Assembly: GCA_018818785.1 (NCBI GenBank)
Contig: JAHIRF010000011.1
Location: 22,987 to 86,986 of the forward strand
Length of the DNA: 64,000 bases
Direction of reading: 5' to 3'
From: Thermoplasmatota archaeon
GTDB taxonomy: Archaea > Thermoplasmatota > Thermoplasmata > UBA10834
Part shown: positions 45,844 to 55,413 of the stretch, piece after piece
How the letters are laid out: each line of letters opens with the position of its first letter
Position numbering within the stretch: position 1 is the stretch's first letter
Notes under the pieces: model-generated
Told to the model about the DNA's origin: nothing
What the model saw: the letters and a program-made list of their open reading frames with translations, nothing else
The model's database searches: none
Program-made: the position numbers and the translations under genes

Positions 45844-47568
45844 TCAACCGCTGAAATTGATATGGGTCATCTCGCATGCTGTCGGTTCGAAGATCACCGT
45901 CACCGTGTATGTTGTCGTCGATGCGAACGAATTCGCCGTCAACGACATGTAATCTCCATTGTTGAGATATCCATTCCCTGAGAGATCTGTGATGTTCAGC
46001 CATACGATGAGTGACCCGAGCATCACGGATGCGTAGTTGTGCCTGGTGCCGGCTCCACCCGTCAGATCTTCCGATGTGATGTTGGTCCAGGCAGCGGTAT
46101 TGGCGCCATCCGAGATGAGTATCGTGACATTGGACCATGGTGTGGCCTCGCTAACCGCACCGAAAGTCAATTTCACGCCATTAATGATGGTCGACTTCAC
46201 CAACTGTGTTGTCGGCGATACTGTCGTTCCGTCGGTTGTGAAGATGTCCTCTGACATGATCTCGTCGAGCGGTTCATAGATGAAAGCGATGGTGTACACA
46301 GTGTAGTCTTCAAAGGAATCTGTGTTGAGGATGAAGTAGTCGGAAACGCTCGCATACCCGTTCCCATCGACATCCACAACGGTGAGTCTTACTACGATAT
46401 CTCCGAGCACCCTCGATCCGTAATCTTGCGAATCCTCAGGTTCGTCATTCAAATCATCTTCAGACAACATGTTCCAGGTAACGGTATCCTCTTCATCGGA
46501 AAGCGCTACTTCGAAGTCTGACCAGATTATCTCTGTGCTTATTTCCACGATGGTGAACATCACGCCGTCCGCGAGCATCTCTCCATCGACTGACAGGTGC
46601 GGACAATATAGTGGTTCTTTATTGCATGTATATTCAGCGATGATCCCTTCGGTCGGTTCATATGTGGCCGAGATTACATAGTCCGTTCCATAGCGGAATC
46701 CTTCATTATTGGCGGTGAACCATAGTATGTCCCCATCGGACATGTTGCCGTCAGCACCGGAATCCATGATTGCCAAGGAGATGATACGGTCGCCCAAGAT
46801 CGCGCTGCTATACTGCCATACATCATCCGGTTCGTGGCTCAGATCATCCGATGACGGCTCCCATGCGCAGTCGTGATATCCATCTGAGATCGAGATTGTG
46901 ATATCATCCCATGAGGTGTCAATGCTCATATTGATCACCATCAGGAAGATCTCATTGAAGTAATAGGGTTCGACGTATCCTTCGAACTCTCCAGTCGGGG
47001 CAGATTGGTGCGGGTCATCCGGGAAGAGGTCCCCGTTATCCCCAACACCATCGCCGTCTGAGTCGGAGGTCTCCGACGAGTCTTCAGGAAATTCGTCCTC
47101 GCCATCTCCGACGCCATCTCCGTCTGTATCTATAGATTCATCTGGGTCGTCGGGGAAGTCATCAGAATTGTCTCCCACGCCATCGCCATCTGAATCTGCC
47201 CATTCATTCTTGTCCTCTGGAAATTCGTCTGAGTTATCTCCGTATCCATCATCATCGGTGTCATTCCATTCAGAAACGTCATTCGGGAAATAGTCAGAAA
47301 AATCTCCTATGCCGTCCCCGTCCGAATCGGACCATTCCGATGGGTCATCTGGAAAATCGTCCGCACTATCTGCATGGCCATCTCCATCTGAATCATGCAC
47401 TGAAGCTAGCGGCGATAGTGATGGACTCATGATGACTGCGGTGAGAAGAATCGCGGCAACTCCAACTGATACAGTTACAAGTATCAAATTCACGATGGAT
47501 ACTTGTCTCTTCAACGGTTTGGTGGGAATAGGAATATCATCTGACATGGCAACCATTTCCTTACTCAT
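45844..47568 (-). CDS. Membrane-anchored surface protein with six calcium-binding TSP3-like repeats
   Basis: A 574-residue protein. One N-terminal membrane helix (about residues 25-47) anchors it. Residues about 59-190 are six 22-residue repeats of the form DSDGDGxxDxxDxFPDDPxE, which bind calcium in thrombospondin type 3 proteins. Three homologous beta domains of about 110-120 residues follow, each with a pattern of WxxxxISISDG, SxxLGDxIxxL and GYxSxGDxxxL, resembling archaeal pilin-like beta domains. TATA-like gtttaaata (minus strand, 47587-47595) gives a leaderless ATG at 47568. Probably a calcium-stiffened surface filament or adhesin; that role is inferred. Confidence 0.8.
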   Translation of the reverse strand: MSKEMVAMSDDIPIPTKPLKRQVSIVNLILVTVSVGVAAILLTAVIMSPSLSPLASVHDSDGDGHADSADDFPDDPSEWSDSDGDGIGDFSDYFPNDVSEWNDTDDDGYGDNSDEFPEDKNEWADSDGDGVGDNSDDFPDDPDESIDTDGDGVGDGEDEFPEDSSETSDSDGDGVGDNGDLFPDDPHQSAPTGEFEGYVEPYYFNEIFLMVINMSIDTSWDDITISISDGYHDCAWEPSSDDLSHEPDDVWQYSSAILGDRIISLAIMDSGADGNMSDGDILWFTANNEGFRYGTDYVISATYEPTEGIIAEYTCNKEPLYCPHLSVDGEMLADGVMFTIVEISTEIIWSDFEVALSDEEDTVTWNMLSEDDLNDEPEDSQDYGSRVLGDIVVRLTVVDVDGNGYASVSDYFILNTDSFEDYTVYTIAFIYEPLDEIMSEDIFTTDGTTVSPTTQLVKSTIINGVKLTFGAVSEATPWSNVTILISDGANTAAWTNITSEDLTGGAGTRHNYASVMLGSLIVWLNITDLSGNGYLNNGDYMSLTANSFASTTTYTVTVIFEPTACEMTHINFSG

Positions 47569-47697
47569 GACTTGAACTAGAACTATTTAAACTTCTCAAT
47601 GGGTGTCCGCACAATCTCAGTGCTAATTAATTGGAATGTTGTCACCTGACGGGCAGGAGCCTTCATTTGAGATGCAGGGCGTGTGTTCTCCCTCCTC

Positions 47698-47892
47698 ATG
47701 AATTCAACAACTGCCATGGCGCTGATTGGCCTTGTAGTGACCAACCCGTATGCTGACGCTGTCGGGGTCTCGATTTGGTGTCTTGCTGCTGGAATCACGT
47801 TGACTGTGGTGATGGCCTATGGATTCTTCGTGTCCTCGTTGCTTCACATTGAAGATGCGTCGTTATGGAAGATCGAGATCAAAGAGCTCTGA
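47698..47892 (+). CDS. Possible small two-helix membrane protein, 64 residues
   Basis: Starts MNSTTAMALIGLVVTNPYAD; two hydrophobic stretches are separated by a short loop, and the tail is charged (WKIEIKEL). An in-frame GTG at 47683 is an alternative start. It lies between the divergent TSP3-repeat gene and the convergent pheS, a gap otherwise without a gene. No homologue recognised; the call rests on composition only. Confidence 0.35.
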   Translation: MNSTTAMALIGLVVTNPYADAVGVSIWCLAAGITLTVVMAYGFFVSSLLHIEDASLWKIEIKEL

Positions 47893-47907
47893 TCGGAATA
47901 AGAAAAT

Positions 47908-49437
47908 TCACACTTGAGGTGCTTTCTTCAGCCAGTCGATGTCTGATACATAGATGTCCCTTATGTCATCCAATCCCCATAGGAGCATTCCGAGCCGCTC
48001 CAGTCCAAGCCCCCAGGCCAGTACTGGCTCTTTCACACCCAAAGGTTCGGTTACCTCAGGCCTGAAGATGCCCGCTCCTCCAAGTTCCATCCATTGTCCC
48101 TTCCATAGTATCTCGACTTCAAGGGATGGTTCAGTATACGGGAAGTAAGCCGGTCTGATTCTCATTTCAGGTATACCCATGCGTCTATAGAATTCCTTGA
48201 GCAGACCGCACAGCATGTTGAAGTTGGCCCCCTCCTCGCAGACGATGCCCTCTATCTGCGTGAATTCTGGAAGGTGGGTCGAGTCCATCGCCTCGCTCCT
48301 GAATATCCTGCCAATGGAGAATACCTTGAACGGGAGCTCCGGATTCTCAGCGATGTATCTCGCTGTATTGACCGTCGAATGTGTCCTCAGCAGAGCCCTC
48401 TCCGCTTCCTCTATCTTCCAGTCGTATCTCCATCCGAGGGAGCCTGTCTTCCAGCCGTTCTCATGGACCTGCTTGACAATGTCCACGAGCTCCCGGTCCT
48501 TGGTGAGATCTATCTTGTCAGGGTTCTTCAGATAGAATGTATCCTGCATCTCTCTCGCGGGATGATCCTGAGCCGTGAAGAGGACGTCCATGTTCCAGAA
48601 TGCGCTTTCGACATACTGTCCTCGTATCTCGGTGAATCCCATCGTGAGGAATGCTTCTCTTACGCGATCGATGAGAAGCGTCATCGGATGCTTTCTCCCG
48701 CCGATTGCGGTGGGCGCGAACGCCTTGACATCGTACTTGCGAAGGTTGACCTCTCTCCATTTCCCTGATTGGATGAGCTCAGGCGTGATCTGCGCGACCT
48801 CTTCCCGCATCTCAAAAGGACGAGCGGCAAGTTCGCTTCCCTTTTCTGTTAGCGCTATCGTCCTGATGACGATATGCTTCTCATTCAAGAAATCCTTGCG
48901 TTGTTTGAGCGCTTCGAGCACTCCTTCTGGAGCATCCTCTTCCGATAGCTCGCTCGTCGCAAGCCTCTCGATTGTGAGTTCATCGTCGCCCTTCTCTGAT
49001 AGGGCAGCCCTGCCCTTGTCAGTCATTATGACGATGGTGTCGGGGCCCTCTTTGGTGAGGTCTCCCCAACCTTTCCTCTTGATCCATCCAAGCGCTATCT
49101 GGATATCTTCGATCTTCAATTTGCCCGACGCCTTTAGATCGGCGAGGGACACCCTGCCTCCGAAATCCTGCATGACGACTTCGAGTACGACTCTTTCGGG
49201 CAGCTTCTTGGCAGCGACATCCTTTCGTTTCAACGAGTAGTTCTTGCGTATTACTTCTCTTATTTCGACCAATCCCTTCGCCTGAAGCCATGACGCTGCG
49301 TTCATGACCTCGACCACCTGGTCGAGCCCGCCCTCTTTCTGTATGTTCTCGGGAGTGGACGTCTTGAGCGTATGCAAGGCCTTCAAGACCTTCTTCTCGG
49401 AGTAGCTTAGCTGTTCCAAGACGTCTTCGTCTGCCAT
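47908..49437 (-). CDS. pheS: Phenylalanyl-tRNA synthetase alpha subunit
   Basis: A 509-residue archaeal-type PheS. The first 200 residues are the winged-helix repeats typical of archaeal/eukaryotic forms (LSYSEKKVLKALHTLK). The class II core shows motif 2 (FSIGRIFRSEAMDSTH) and motif 3 (AWGLGLERLGMLLWG). It needs PheT, which is not in the window; the two genes are often unlinked in archaea. trmO is 25 nt upstream on the same strand. Confidence 0.94.
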   Translation of the reverse strand: MADEDVLEQLSYSEKKVLKALHTLKTSTPENIQKEGGLDQVVEVMNAASWLQAKGLVEIREVIRKNYSLKRKDVAAKKLPERVVLEVVMQDFGGRVSLADLKASGKLKIEDIQIALGWIKRKGWGDLTKEGPDTIVIMTDKGRAALSEKGDDELTIERLATSELSEEDAPEGVLEALKQRKDFLNEKHIVIRTIALTEKGSELAARPFEMREEVAQITPELIQSGKWREVNLRKYDVKAFAPTAIGGRKHPMTLLIDRVREAFLTMGFTEIRGQYVESAFWNMDVLFTAQDHPAREMQDTFYLKNPDKIDLTKDRELVDIVKQVHENGWKTGSLGWRYDWKIEEAERALLRTHSTVNTARYIAENPELPFKVFSIGRIFRSEAMDSTHLPEFTQIEGIVCEEGANFNMLCGLLKEFYRRMGIPEMRIRPAYFPYTEPSLEVEILWKGQWMELGGAGIFRPEVTEPLGVKEPVLAWGLGLERLGMLLWGLDDIRDIYVSDIDWLKKAPQV

Positions 49438-49462
49438 GTCAGAGGTTCATCGAGCATACGGC

Positions 49463-49873
49463 TTATCTACTTTTCCGGCGGTCCTGGCTGTCATAGACTA
49501 TCTCCTTTTCGTATGGCTTTATGTCCCAGACCGGGCTTCCATTGTATGCATCCAGTCCTCTGACCCTGACTACGTTGCCACGGATACTGACAAGCTCGAC
49601 GAGGGTCAAGCCAAGTCTGTTCGGTCTCTTCGGCGATCTGGTCGCGAACACACCGACCAACGGCCTATTTGGATCGTGCATCGGATGCACCCGGGCAGAC
49701 CATCCACGTTTCTTATGGAATCCGAAAATCACCCATATGTGCTTGAATCTCTCCAACTTGTACAATCCAGGCACATATTCCTTCTCGAAAACGAGCCTTG
49801 ACTCCACCTCATCCCAGTCCCGAATGTCTTCAGACACCGTGTTGACTACGGTGGCGATAGGTTTCAGCCTCAA
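49463..49873 (-). CDS. trmO: TrmO-like tRNA (N6-threonylcarbamoyladenosine-37) methyltransferase
   Basis: A 136-residue UPF0066/TsaA-TrmO beta-barrel protein. FATRSPKRPNRLGLT is the SAM-binding signature and RGLDAYNGSPVWDIKPY the second conserved block. The family adds a methyl group to t6A37 in some tRNAs. It starts at TTG 49873. It lies between trpS and pheS on the same strand, a translation-themed cluster. Confidence 0.85.
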   Translation of the reverse strand: MRLKPIATVVNTVSEDIRDWDEVESRLVFEKEYVPGLYKLERFKHIWVIFGFHKKRGWSARVHPMHDPNRPLVGVFATRSPKRPNRLGLTLVELVSIRGNVVRVRGLDAYNGSPVWDIKPYEKEIVYDSQDRRKSR

Positions 49874-49924
49874 AGCGAATACCCTGATAGCGAATCGACT
49901 CCATCGGTAATCATCATTGTCCCA

Positions 49925-51043
49925 TCAGTCGCGCACAAAGAACTGATCGACTATCTCCTTGGCCGCTTCCCTCTTGGCCTGATGATTCTCGAGGAATTTC
50001 CAAACCTTCTCGAACAGGATTCCCTTGCACTCTCCGCAGAGGATCTTCCCAGACTTGCACTGTTCGAACAACTGCTTCAGCTTATCGTCATCCGGCTCGA
50101 AAAAGTATGATTGGTATTGGTAGACCGAACAGATCTCTGGAGACCCACCGAGTTTCCTCTGCTCGTCCACCGATACTCTGCCTCCGGTGAACGCGCTCAT
50201 TATCTTCCTCTTCACGGTCTTCTTGTCATCGACGGTGAAGATCGTCGTATCCGTCTTCGAGGAGGTCGACATCTTTTCAGAACCAGCGAGAGAAGGCATC
50301 AGTTTGGCATGTATCAGTGCTGGTTTGTAGTATCCCAATCCCTCTGCGATGTCCCTGGTTATCCTGAAATGAGGATCCTGGTCTATCCCGCACGGGATAA
50401 GGCACGGCACCTTCCTGCCCTGCTCGATCGATTCGAGGAAGCAAGGGACCGTCTGTATGCTTGTGAAGAATATGCTCCCGATATTATTGGAATTGTCGAA
50501 GCCGAAGACCGCCTTGATGGTGGAGAAATTGATTTTCTTGGCCGCCCTGACGGCCGTCGGATACATGGTCTTGATGTATTCCGTGTCCAGGAACAGGTTC
50601 GTCAGTTTCGGATCGAACCCCAGGGCGATGATGTCCAGTGCATTCTCCATCCCCCATTTCTTCGTCTCTTCGAGCGTGAGATTGTCGTAGTACAGGAACT
50701 TCTCATCATCCGTTAGCTGGAACCACAATTTCACCTTGAAGATGTCCTGAAGATACTTGGCGAACGACCATGGCATGAGGTGTCCCAGATGGATCGGGCC
50801 CGATGGACCGCGACCGGTATAGAGCGTGAATCTGTTCCCTTTGTCGTACTCGTTGAGAATCCATTCAAGATCCCTGTGAGAATAGAACACATCTCTCCTG
50901 AGCATGTGGTGCACTGGCCCGTATGTACCTATCCTGTCAAGGAGCGTCCTGTCGATTCTCTTAGTGCCGAATTTCTCAATCAGCTGGTCGTAATCGACAT
51001 CTCCGGTCACTCCATAGGGCGTGACGACGAATTCCCCGTTCAT
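49925..51043 (-). CDS. trpS: Tryptophanyl-tRNA synthetase
   Basis: A 372-residue class I enzyme of the archaeal/eukaryotic branch. GPSGPIHLGHLMPW holds the HIGH motif and GSEKMSTSS the KMSKS motif. AxIDQDPHFRITRD-type residues are visible as CGIDQDPHFRITRD. I chose ATG 51043 since a TATA-like gcatatattg (51074-51083) on the minus strand would overlap the longer TTG 51076 start. Confidence 0.92.
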   Translation of the reverse strand: MNGEFVVTPYGVTGDVDYDQLIEKFGTKRIDRTLLDRIGTYGPVHHMLRRDVFYSHRDLEWILNEYDKGNRFTLYTGRGPSGPIHLGHLMPWSFAKYLQDIFKVKLWFQLTDDEKFLYYDNLTLEETKKWGMENALDIIALGFDPKLTNLFLDTEYIKTMYPTAVRAAKKINFSTIKAVFGFDNSNNIGSIFFTSIQTVPCFLESIEQGRKVPCLIPCGIDQDPHFRITRDIAEGLGYYKPALIHAKLMPSLAGSEKMSTSSKTDTTIFTVDDKKTVKRKIMSAFTGGRVSVDEQRKLGGSPEICSVYQYQSYFFEPDDDKLKQLFEQCKSGKILCGECKGILFEKVWKFLENHQAKREAAKEIVDQFFVRD

Positions 51044-51184
51044 GCGGCCACTGGCGATGGTTACAGTATCCGGCAATATATGCTTTCCCGTCGCTTTGGC
51101 ATCTGCTCAGAATCAAATCAAAAGGCTTTTCCCACTCGATGCCTCTCCCTGTCATCATTCAGAATCTGGTCGAATGGGATACGG

Positions 51185-52132
51185 ATGAGGCGTTCTTCTG
51201 AACGACATATTATGCGTGCGTTCGCAGTGGCATTAGCGCTCGCATTCTGCGTGGTCTCTATTCCTGTCACTGCTCTTGATCTGGATCGGTCGAACAGCGA
51301 TTACTGGACATATGACATGTCCATGATCATGGATGGCATCGAAGTCATTGGGTCACTGACTCTGACGGTCGTTGACGAGGACACGCTTACGATCGGAAGC
51401 GACACCTATGCCGTGGATGTGATTCAGTATTCTGGAGGCATCTCCGGGAGTGGAGTGATCGATGGAATGAACACCTCAATGTCGGTGGTGTACTCGGGCT
51501 TCACATATGAGCTCAAGGATGGCTTGGCGACCGTAAAGGACGATATATATTCATGGATAACTACGAGCCAATCTGAGCTTGCTCATAGGACTGAAACGCA
51601 TTATGTCACGACGTCATCTCCTCCGATCGGGTCCAGATTGGTGCCAGGCGTGATGAGTCCTGGCGATTCATGGAGCGAAATCGTCTTCGAAACCACCACT
51701 TCCACAGAGTGGGTGGAGGGAATGCTGACGGACACATCCACCGATGCGGATGAGATTACCTATTCATTCTCGATTGCATCTACCGAAGAATCGCTGGCAA
51801 CCGATGCGGGAACATTTCACTGTTTGAAGATAACCGTCACGGATGAGTCAGATGAAAGCTACGAAATTCGGTGGTACTGCTACGAGATGGGTTACTATGT
51901 CAAGGTTGCTGACTATGAGTCAGGTGGCAGCGTGCCATCTGTCGTTTTGGAATTGAAGGAATGCAAGTATGACGCATCCTCGAAAGTGTTGATTACTATG
52001 CTCGTTGTTGTGGGTGCGGTGGCATTGGCCGCCGTGGTCACTACAATAATCCTGCTCACGCGGAAGAATCGGATTCCACAGCAGCCGCAGGAGCCAAAGT
52101 CTACGGAGCCACCTACCCCTCCGGTCGTGTGA
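51185..52132 (+). CDS. Secreted, C-terminally anchored hypothetical protein
   Basis: About 315 residues. A signal peptide (MRAFAVALALAFCVVSIPV) is followed by a beta-rich ectodomain with Ser/Thr/Asp-rich strands, one transmembrane helix near the C-terminus (VLITMLVVVGAVALAAVVTT), and a short Pro-rich cytoplasmic tail. ATG 51185 and ATG 51212 are both possible; the open frame further upstream overlaps trpS and is not coding. The architecture resembles the 57733-58911 protein. No family name. Confidence 0.65.
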   Translation: MRRSSERHIMRAFAVALALAFCVVSIPVTALDLDRSNSDYWTYDMSMIMDGIEVIGSLTLTVVDEDTLTIGSDTYAVDVIQYSGGISGSGVIDGMNTSMSVVYSGFTYELKDGLATVKDDIYSWITTSQSELAHRTETHYVTTSSPPIGSRLVPGVMSPGDSWSEIVFETTTSTEWVEGMLTDTSTDADEITYSFSIASTEESLATDAGTFHCLKITVTDESDESYEIRWYCYEMGYYVKVADYESGGSVPSVVLELKECKYDASSKVLITMLVVVGAVALAAVVTTIILLTRKNRIPQQPQEPKSTEPPTPPVV

Positions 52133-52167
52133 CTGGGTCGGAAGAAACAAGAACTCAGGTGTCAAAA

Positions 52168-52656
52168 ATGGATGAACGGACGGTCTCTGAATCAAAGACG
52201 ATGGTCGCCAGGGTGATGATGCCACAGGATGCCAACGTCGCCGGGAATGTCTTCGGTGGCACCATCCTGAAGATGGTCGATGAGATAGCCTATGTGGCAG
52301 CCACGAGGCATACTCGCACCAACGTCGTCACGGCATCCGTGGACCGGATGTCCTTCCTGTCTCCGGTCCATGTCGGTGACCTTCTCACACTGAAGGCGAA
52401 CGTGAACGCTGTCTGGCACTCGTCGATGGAGGTTGGAGTCCGTGTGGAAGCCATGGATCCGAGGACAGGGGAGACAAGGCACACGGGTTCTTCCTATCTG
52501 ACCGTGGTTGCCCTCGATTCCGATGGCAGGCCTGTCTCCGTACCTCAACTGGTGCTGGAGACCGACGAGGATGTCCGCAGGAATAAGGAATCGTTCGCTA
52601 GACGGTCCAGGCGTCTCGAGGAGAAGGCAATCGAGAGGTTCCGTTCGAAGGAATGA
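52168..52656 (+). CDS. Acyl-CoA thioesterase, hotdog fold (YciA-like)
   Basis: A 162-residue hotdog enzyme. NVAGNVFGGTILKMVDEIAYV holds the catalytic Asp region, and SVDRMSFLSPVHVGDLL is the second strand pair. It hydrolyses acyl-CoA thioesters. I chose ATG 52168 because caggtg lies 7 nt upstream; a GTG at 52129 overlaps the previous stop and is an alternative. Confidence 0.85.
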   Translation: MDERTVSESKTMVARVMMPQDANVAGNVFGGTILKMVDEIAYVAATRHTRTNVVTASVDRMSFLSPVHVGDLLTLKANVNAVWHSSMEVGVRVEAMDPRTGETRHTGSSYLTVVALDSDGRPVSVPQLVLETDEDVRRNKESFARRSRRLEEKAIERFRSKE

Positions 52657-52751
52657 TCTGTCTGCCGGCCTGATTGATATAATCTATCTTGTCTTTTCAA
52701 CGACTTCGGGGTTTTTATGGCAGTAATAGGTTTCACCATCCGGATGATAGG

Positions 52752-54209
52752 TTGGCCAAGGCTGTCTACGACCCATTGAATTCTGAACAGGAAGATGCAG
52801 TGCACCTGGAATCGATCAAGATCCTGGAGAATGTGGGGATCAAGGTGACGAGCCCCAAGGTTCTCAAGATGCTGAAGGACGCCGGGGGGATTGTGGATGA
52901 GAATACCCAGATTGTGAAGATATCGGAGGCGATGGTCAAGGAGGCGTTGTCCAAGGCCCCTAAGGAATTCACGATGTGTGGTAGAGACAAGAGATGGGAT
53001 CTGAGACTTCCGGCAGTGGATAGGATATACGGCGTCAATGACGGACAGCCGACCGATGTCTGGGACATGGATACTCAGAAGAAGCGCAAAGCTACCATGA
53101 AGGATCTGATCGACCTCACGCGTGTGTGCGACGCCATGCCCGAAGTGGATCTATATTGGCCAGAAGTCGTCGCCACAGATTTGCCACCTGATGTTTCCAA
53201 CAATCACGAATTCATCGCATCGATATTCAACACTGGGAAACACATTCAGCACGGTGCGGGCTCCATCGAGGACGCCAGGTTCCAGATAGAGACCGCCGCT
53301 GCGATAGTTGGTTCCGAGGAGGGACTCGCCAAGAGGCCGATAATCTCGATCACGCACACGCCCATAACCCCGCTCAGATACGAGGAGGGCGATATCGATG
53401 CTGTCGTCGAGTTCGCAAAGGCGGGCCTTCCAGTCGTCCACCTGTCCATGGCCATATCAGGGTCCGTGGCACCAGTGACGCTTGCAGGTACGATCTCGCT
53501 CGTCAACGCCGAGAACCTCGCGGGCGCAGTCATATCTGAGCTGGCAAAACCAGGTGCACCGATCCTCTACAGCTCAGAGTCTGGACCGATGGACATGAAG
53601 ACCGGCGTCTTCCTGTCCGGCTCGACCGAAGGTGCTTTGATCAATGCTACTGGCTGCCAGATGGCCCGCAGATACGGCCTGCCTTCGCAAGTGGGCGGGA
53701 CCGCGGCGTCGGGCTGTGTGCCTGGCTACGAGATCGGATACCAGAAGGCGATCAGCAGTCTCCTTCCCGCGATGGCCGGGGCCGATCAGATCGTCGGAAT
53801 CGGCGGTTTCGAACGCTCTGGGGTCGAGTCGGTCGAGCAGATCGTGATGGATTGCGAGTTGTGGCGGAACGTCCTGCGCGCTTGGAGAGGGGTAGAGGTA
53901 TCCGATAGCACATTGGGTTTCGATGTCATATCGAGAGTCGGTCCTGGCGGCTATTTCATGAAGGATCCGCACACCCTGCGCAATTTCCGGAAGGAGATGC
54001 TCCTACCTGAGATCGCCATGCTTCCGCCGATAATAGGTTCGGACACGGAACCTCTCAGAGTCGCTGCGAGAAACGAAGCGCGGAGAATCCTTAAAGAGCA
54101 CGAGCCGATGGGGATCGAGCGATCAGTCAAGGGGCAGATAATCGCACTCCTGTCGAAATACGATGAAATGGCAGGCGTTCGTCCCGTTAAGGTGAACTAC
54201 CTCGACTGA
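52752..54209 (+). CDS. Second MttB-family corrinoid-dependent methyltransferase, non-pyrrolysine type
   Basis: About 485 residues, colinear with the 27617-29071 protein (HIQHGAGSIEDARFQ, LPVVHLSMAISGSVAP, QMARRYGLPSQVGG, KDPHTLRNFRKEMLLPE). The frame has no internal amber codon. Residue 1 is uncertain: an in-frame TTG at 52689 is only 8 nt after a TATA-like gatataatc (about 52677-52685), while TTG 52752 gives an N-terminus that aligns with the paralogue. The C-terminus differs more than the core, so the two enzymes may take different methylated amines. No corrinoid protein gene is adjacent. Confidence 0.82.
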   Translation: MAKAVYDPLNSEQEDAVHLESIKILENVGIKVTSPKVLKMLKDAGGIVDENTQIVKISEAMVKEALSKAPKEFTMCGRDKRWDLRLPAVDRIYGVNDGQPTDVWDMDTQKKRKATMKDLIDLTRVCDAMPEVDLYWPEVVATDLPPDVSNNHEFIASIFNTGKHIQHGAGSIEDARFQIETAAAIVGSEEGLAKRPIISITHTPITPLRYEEGDIDAVVEFAKAGLPVVHLSMAISGSVAPVTLAGTISLVNAENLAGAVISELAKPGAPILYSSESGPMDMKTGVFLSGSTEGALINATGCQMARRYGLPSQVGGTAASGCVPGYEIGYQKAISSLLPAMAGADQIVGIGGFERSGVESVEQIVMDCELWRNVLRAWRGVEVSDSTLGFDVISRVGPGGYFMKDPHTLRNFRKEMLLPEIAMLPPIIGSDTEPLRVAARNEARRILKEHEPMGIERSVKGQIIALLSKYDEMAGVRPVKVNYLD

Positions 54210-54255
54210 AGACTTAAGTGGGATGTAGCAGAATCACCCCCGAAGGTGTGAGGGC

Positions 54256-55374
54256 ATGCAATTCTCAGAAGGCAGAGGATACGATCGTTCTCTGGCAGTG
54301 GGCGCGAAAGCTGCTGTCAAGGATGTTCTAGCTCTGAAGAAGGACGAGCGGATTCTGATAATATCGAACCCGAACAAGGACGTTCGCGAGATATCGATGG
54401 CGATCTTCGATGCAGCGATGAATGTCAAGGCAAAGCCCGTCCTGATGTTCCAGAGGGAGAAGGGTCAGTTCGACTTCGCGGAGAAGGATGTCATCACGGC
54501 GATGTCTTCGGAGCCTGATGTGATCCTGTCGATAAGCAAGGACCGGTTCGGGAAGGATAAGCACGGCCTTCTCGAAGGATATACTGGGAAGAGGAAGTAC
54601 AATGACATTTTCGAAATGCTCTACGAGGAGGAGAAGGCCAGAGCCTTCTGGTCTCCTGGTATCACCCGCGACATGTTCAGACGGACAGTCCCGATCGATT
54701 ACACCCGTCTGAGGAAGGACTGCAAAAGGATATGCGCGATCCTCAAAGGTTCCGAAACAGTCAGGGTTACCGCTCCAGGGGGAACCGATCTTGTGATCGG
54801 GTCGAAGGGCCGCATCGCCAAGATGGATGACGGGGATTTCAGGAAGAAGGGCCGTGGTGGGAATATCCCCTCGGGCGAAGTCTATGTCTCTCCCGCATTG
54901 GGCACCACCAATGGCGTAATCGCATTCGATGGGTCCATCGTCCTCAACGATGGAGAGATCGTGATACGCGATCCCATCGTTGCTCACATCAAGGACGGAT
55001 ACATAACGAAGATAACTGGCACAAAGGAGGCCAATGCTCTGAGGAACTCAATTAGGATCGCCAAGAGAAAGGCCCGCTCGATGGGCAATGACGGTCTGTT
55101 GAAATCTTCAGAGGTCGAGAGTTACATCAAGAACACGGAGAGCATCGGTGAACTGGGCATCGGTCTCAACAGGAAAGCTAGAATTGTCGCAAACATGCTC
55201 GAGGACGAGAAGGTCTATGGCACATGCCACTTCGCAGTTGGGAGCAACTATGATGGCGACGCGGATTCCCTGATCCATTTGGACGGCTTGGTCAAGGCCC
55301 CAACGATAACTGCAGTGACCGCTTCGGGACGAGAGACCGAACTGATGCGCAAGGGGAAGCTGACCTGGGATTGA
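54256..55374 (+). CDS. M29-like metallo-aminopeptidase
   Basis: A 372-residue protein related to aminopeptidase T/leucyl aminopeptidases. The putative metal ligands are in NIPSGEVYVSP (Glu), GELGIGLN (Glu), GTCHFAVGSN (His) and DSLIHLDG (His/Asp). ATG 54256 follows gaaggtgtgagggc. It ends 39 nt before the E1-like gene, which has its own TATA-like box, so co-transcription is uncertain. An aminopeptidase next to a protein-tagging system is suggestive but not proof of a link. Confidence 0.72.
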   Translation: MQFSEGRGYDRSLAVGAKAAVKDVLALKKDERILIISNPNKDVREISMAIFDAAMNVKAKPVLMFQREKGQFDFAEKDVITAMSSEPDVILSISKDRFGKDKHGLLEGYTGKRKYNDIFEMLYEEEKARAFWSPGITRDMFRRTVPIDYTRLRKDCKRICAILKGSETVRVTAPGGTDLVIGSKGRIAKMDDGDFRKKGRGGNIPSGEVYVSPALGTTNGVIAFDGSIVLNDGEIVIRDPIVAHIKDGYITKITGTKEANALRNSIRIAKRKARSMGNDGLLKSSEVESYIKNTESIGELGIGLNRKARIVANMLEDEKVYGTCHFAVGSNYDGDADSLIHLDGLVKAPTITAVTASGRETELMRKGKLTWD

Positions 55375-55380
55375 GGCAAC

Positions 55381-55388
55381 CTTTAATT
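55381..55388 (+). promoter_or_regulatory. TATA-like box of the E1 gene
   Basis: ctttaatt centred about 29 nt upstream of ATG 55414, consistent with a leaderless or near-leaderless transcript that starts the ubiquitin-like cluster. Confidence 0.4.
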
Positions 55389-55413
55389 CCATTTCGGGCC
55401 TTATCACTGACCG

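Noticed and set aside
47583..47798. 71-codon minus-strand frame between the TSP3-repeat gene and pheS
   Set aside because: Overlaps the promoter of the TSP3-repeat gene; no ribosome site.
48575..49240. 221-codon plus-strand frame inside pheS
   Set aside because: Ser-rich antisense of a certain gene.
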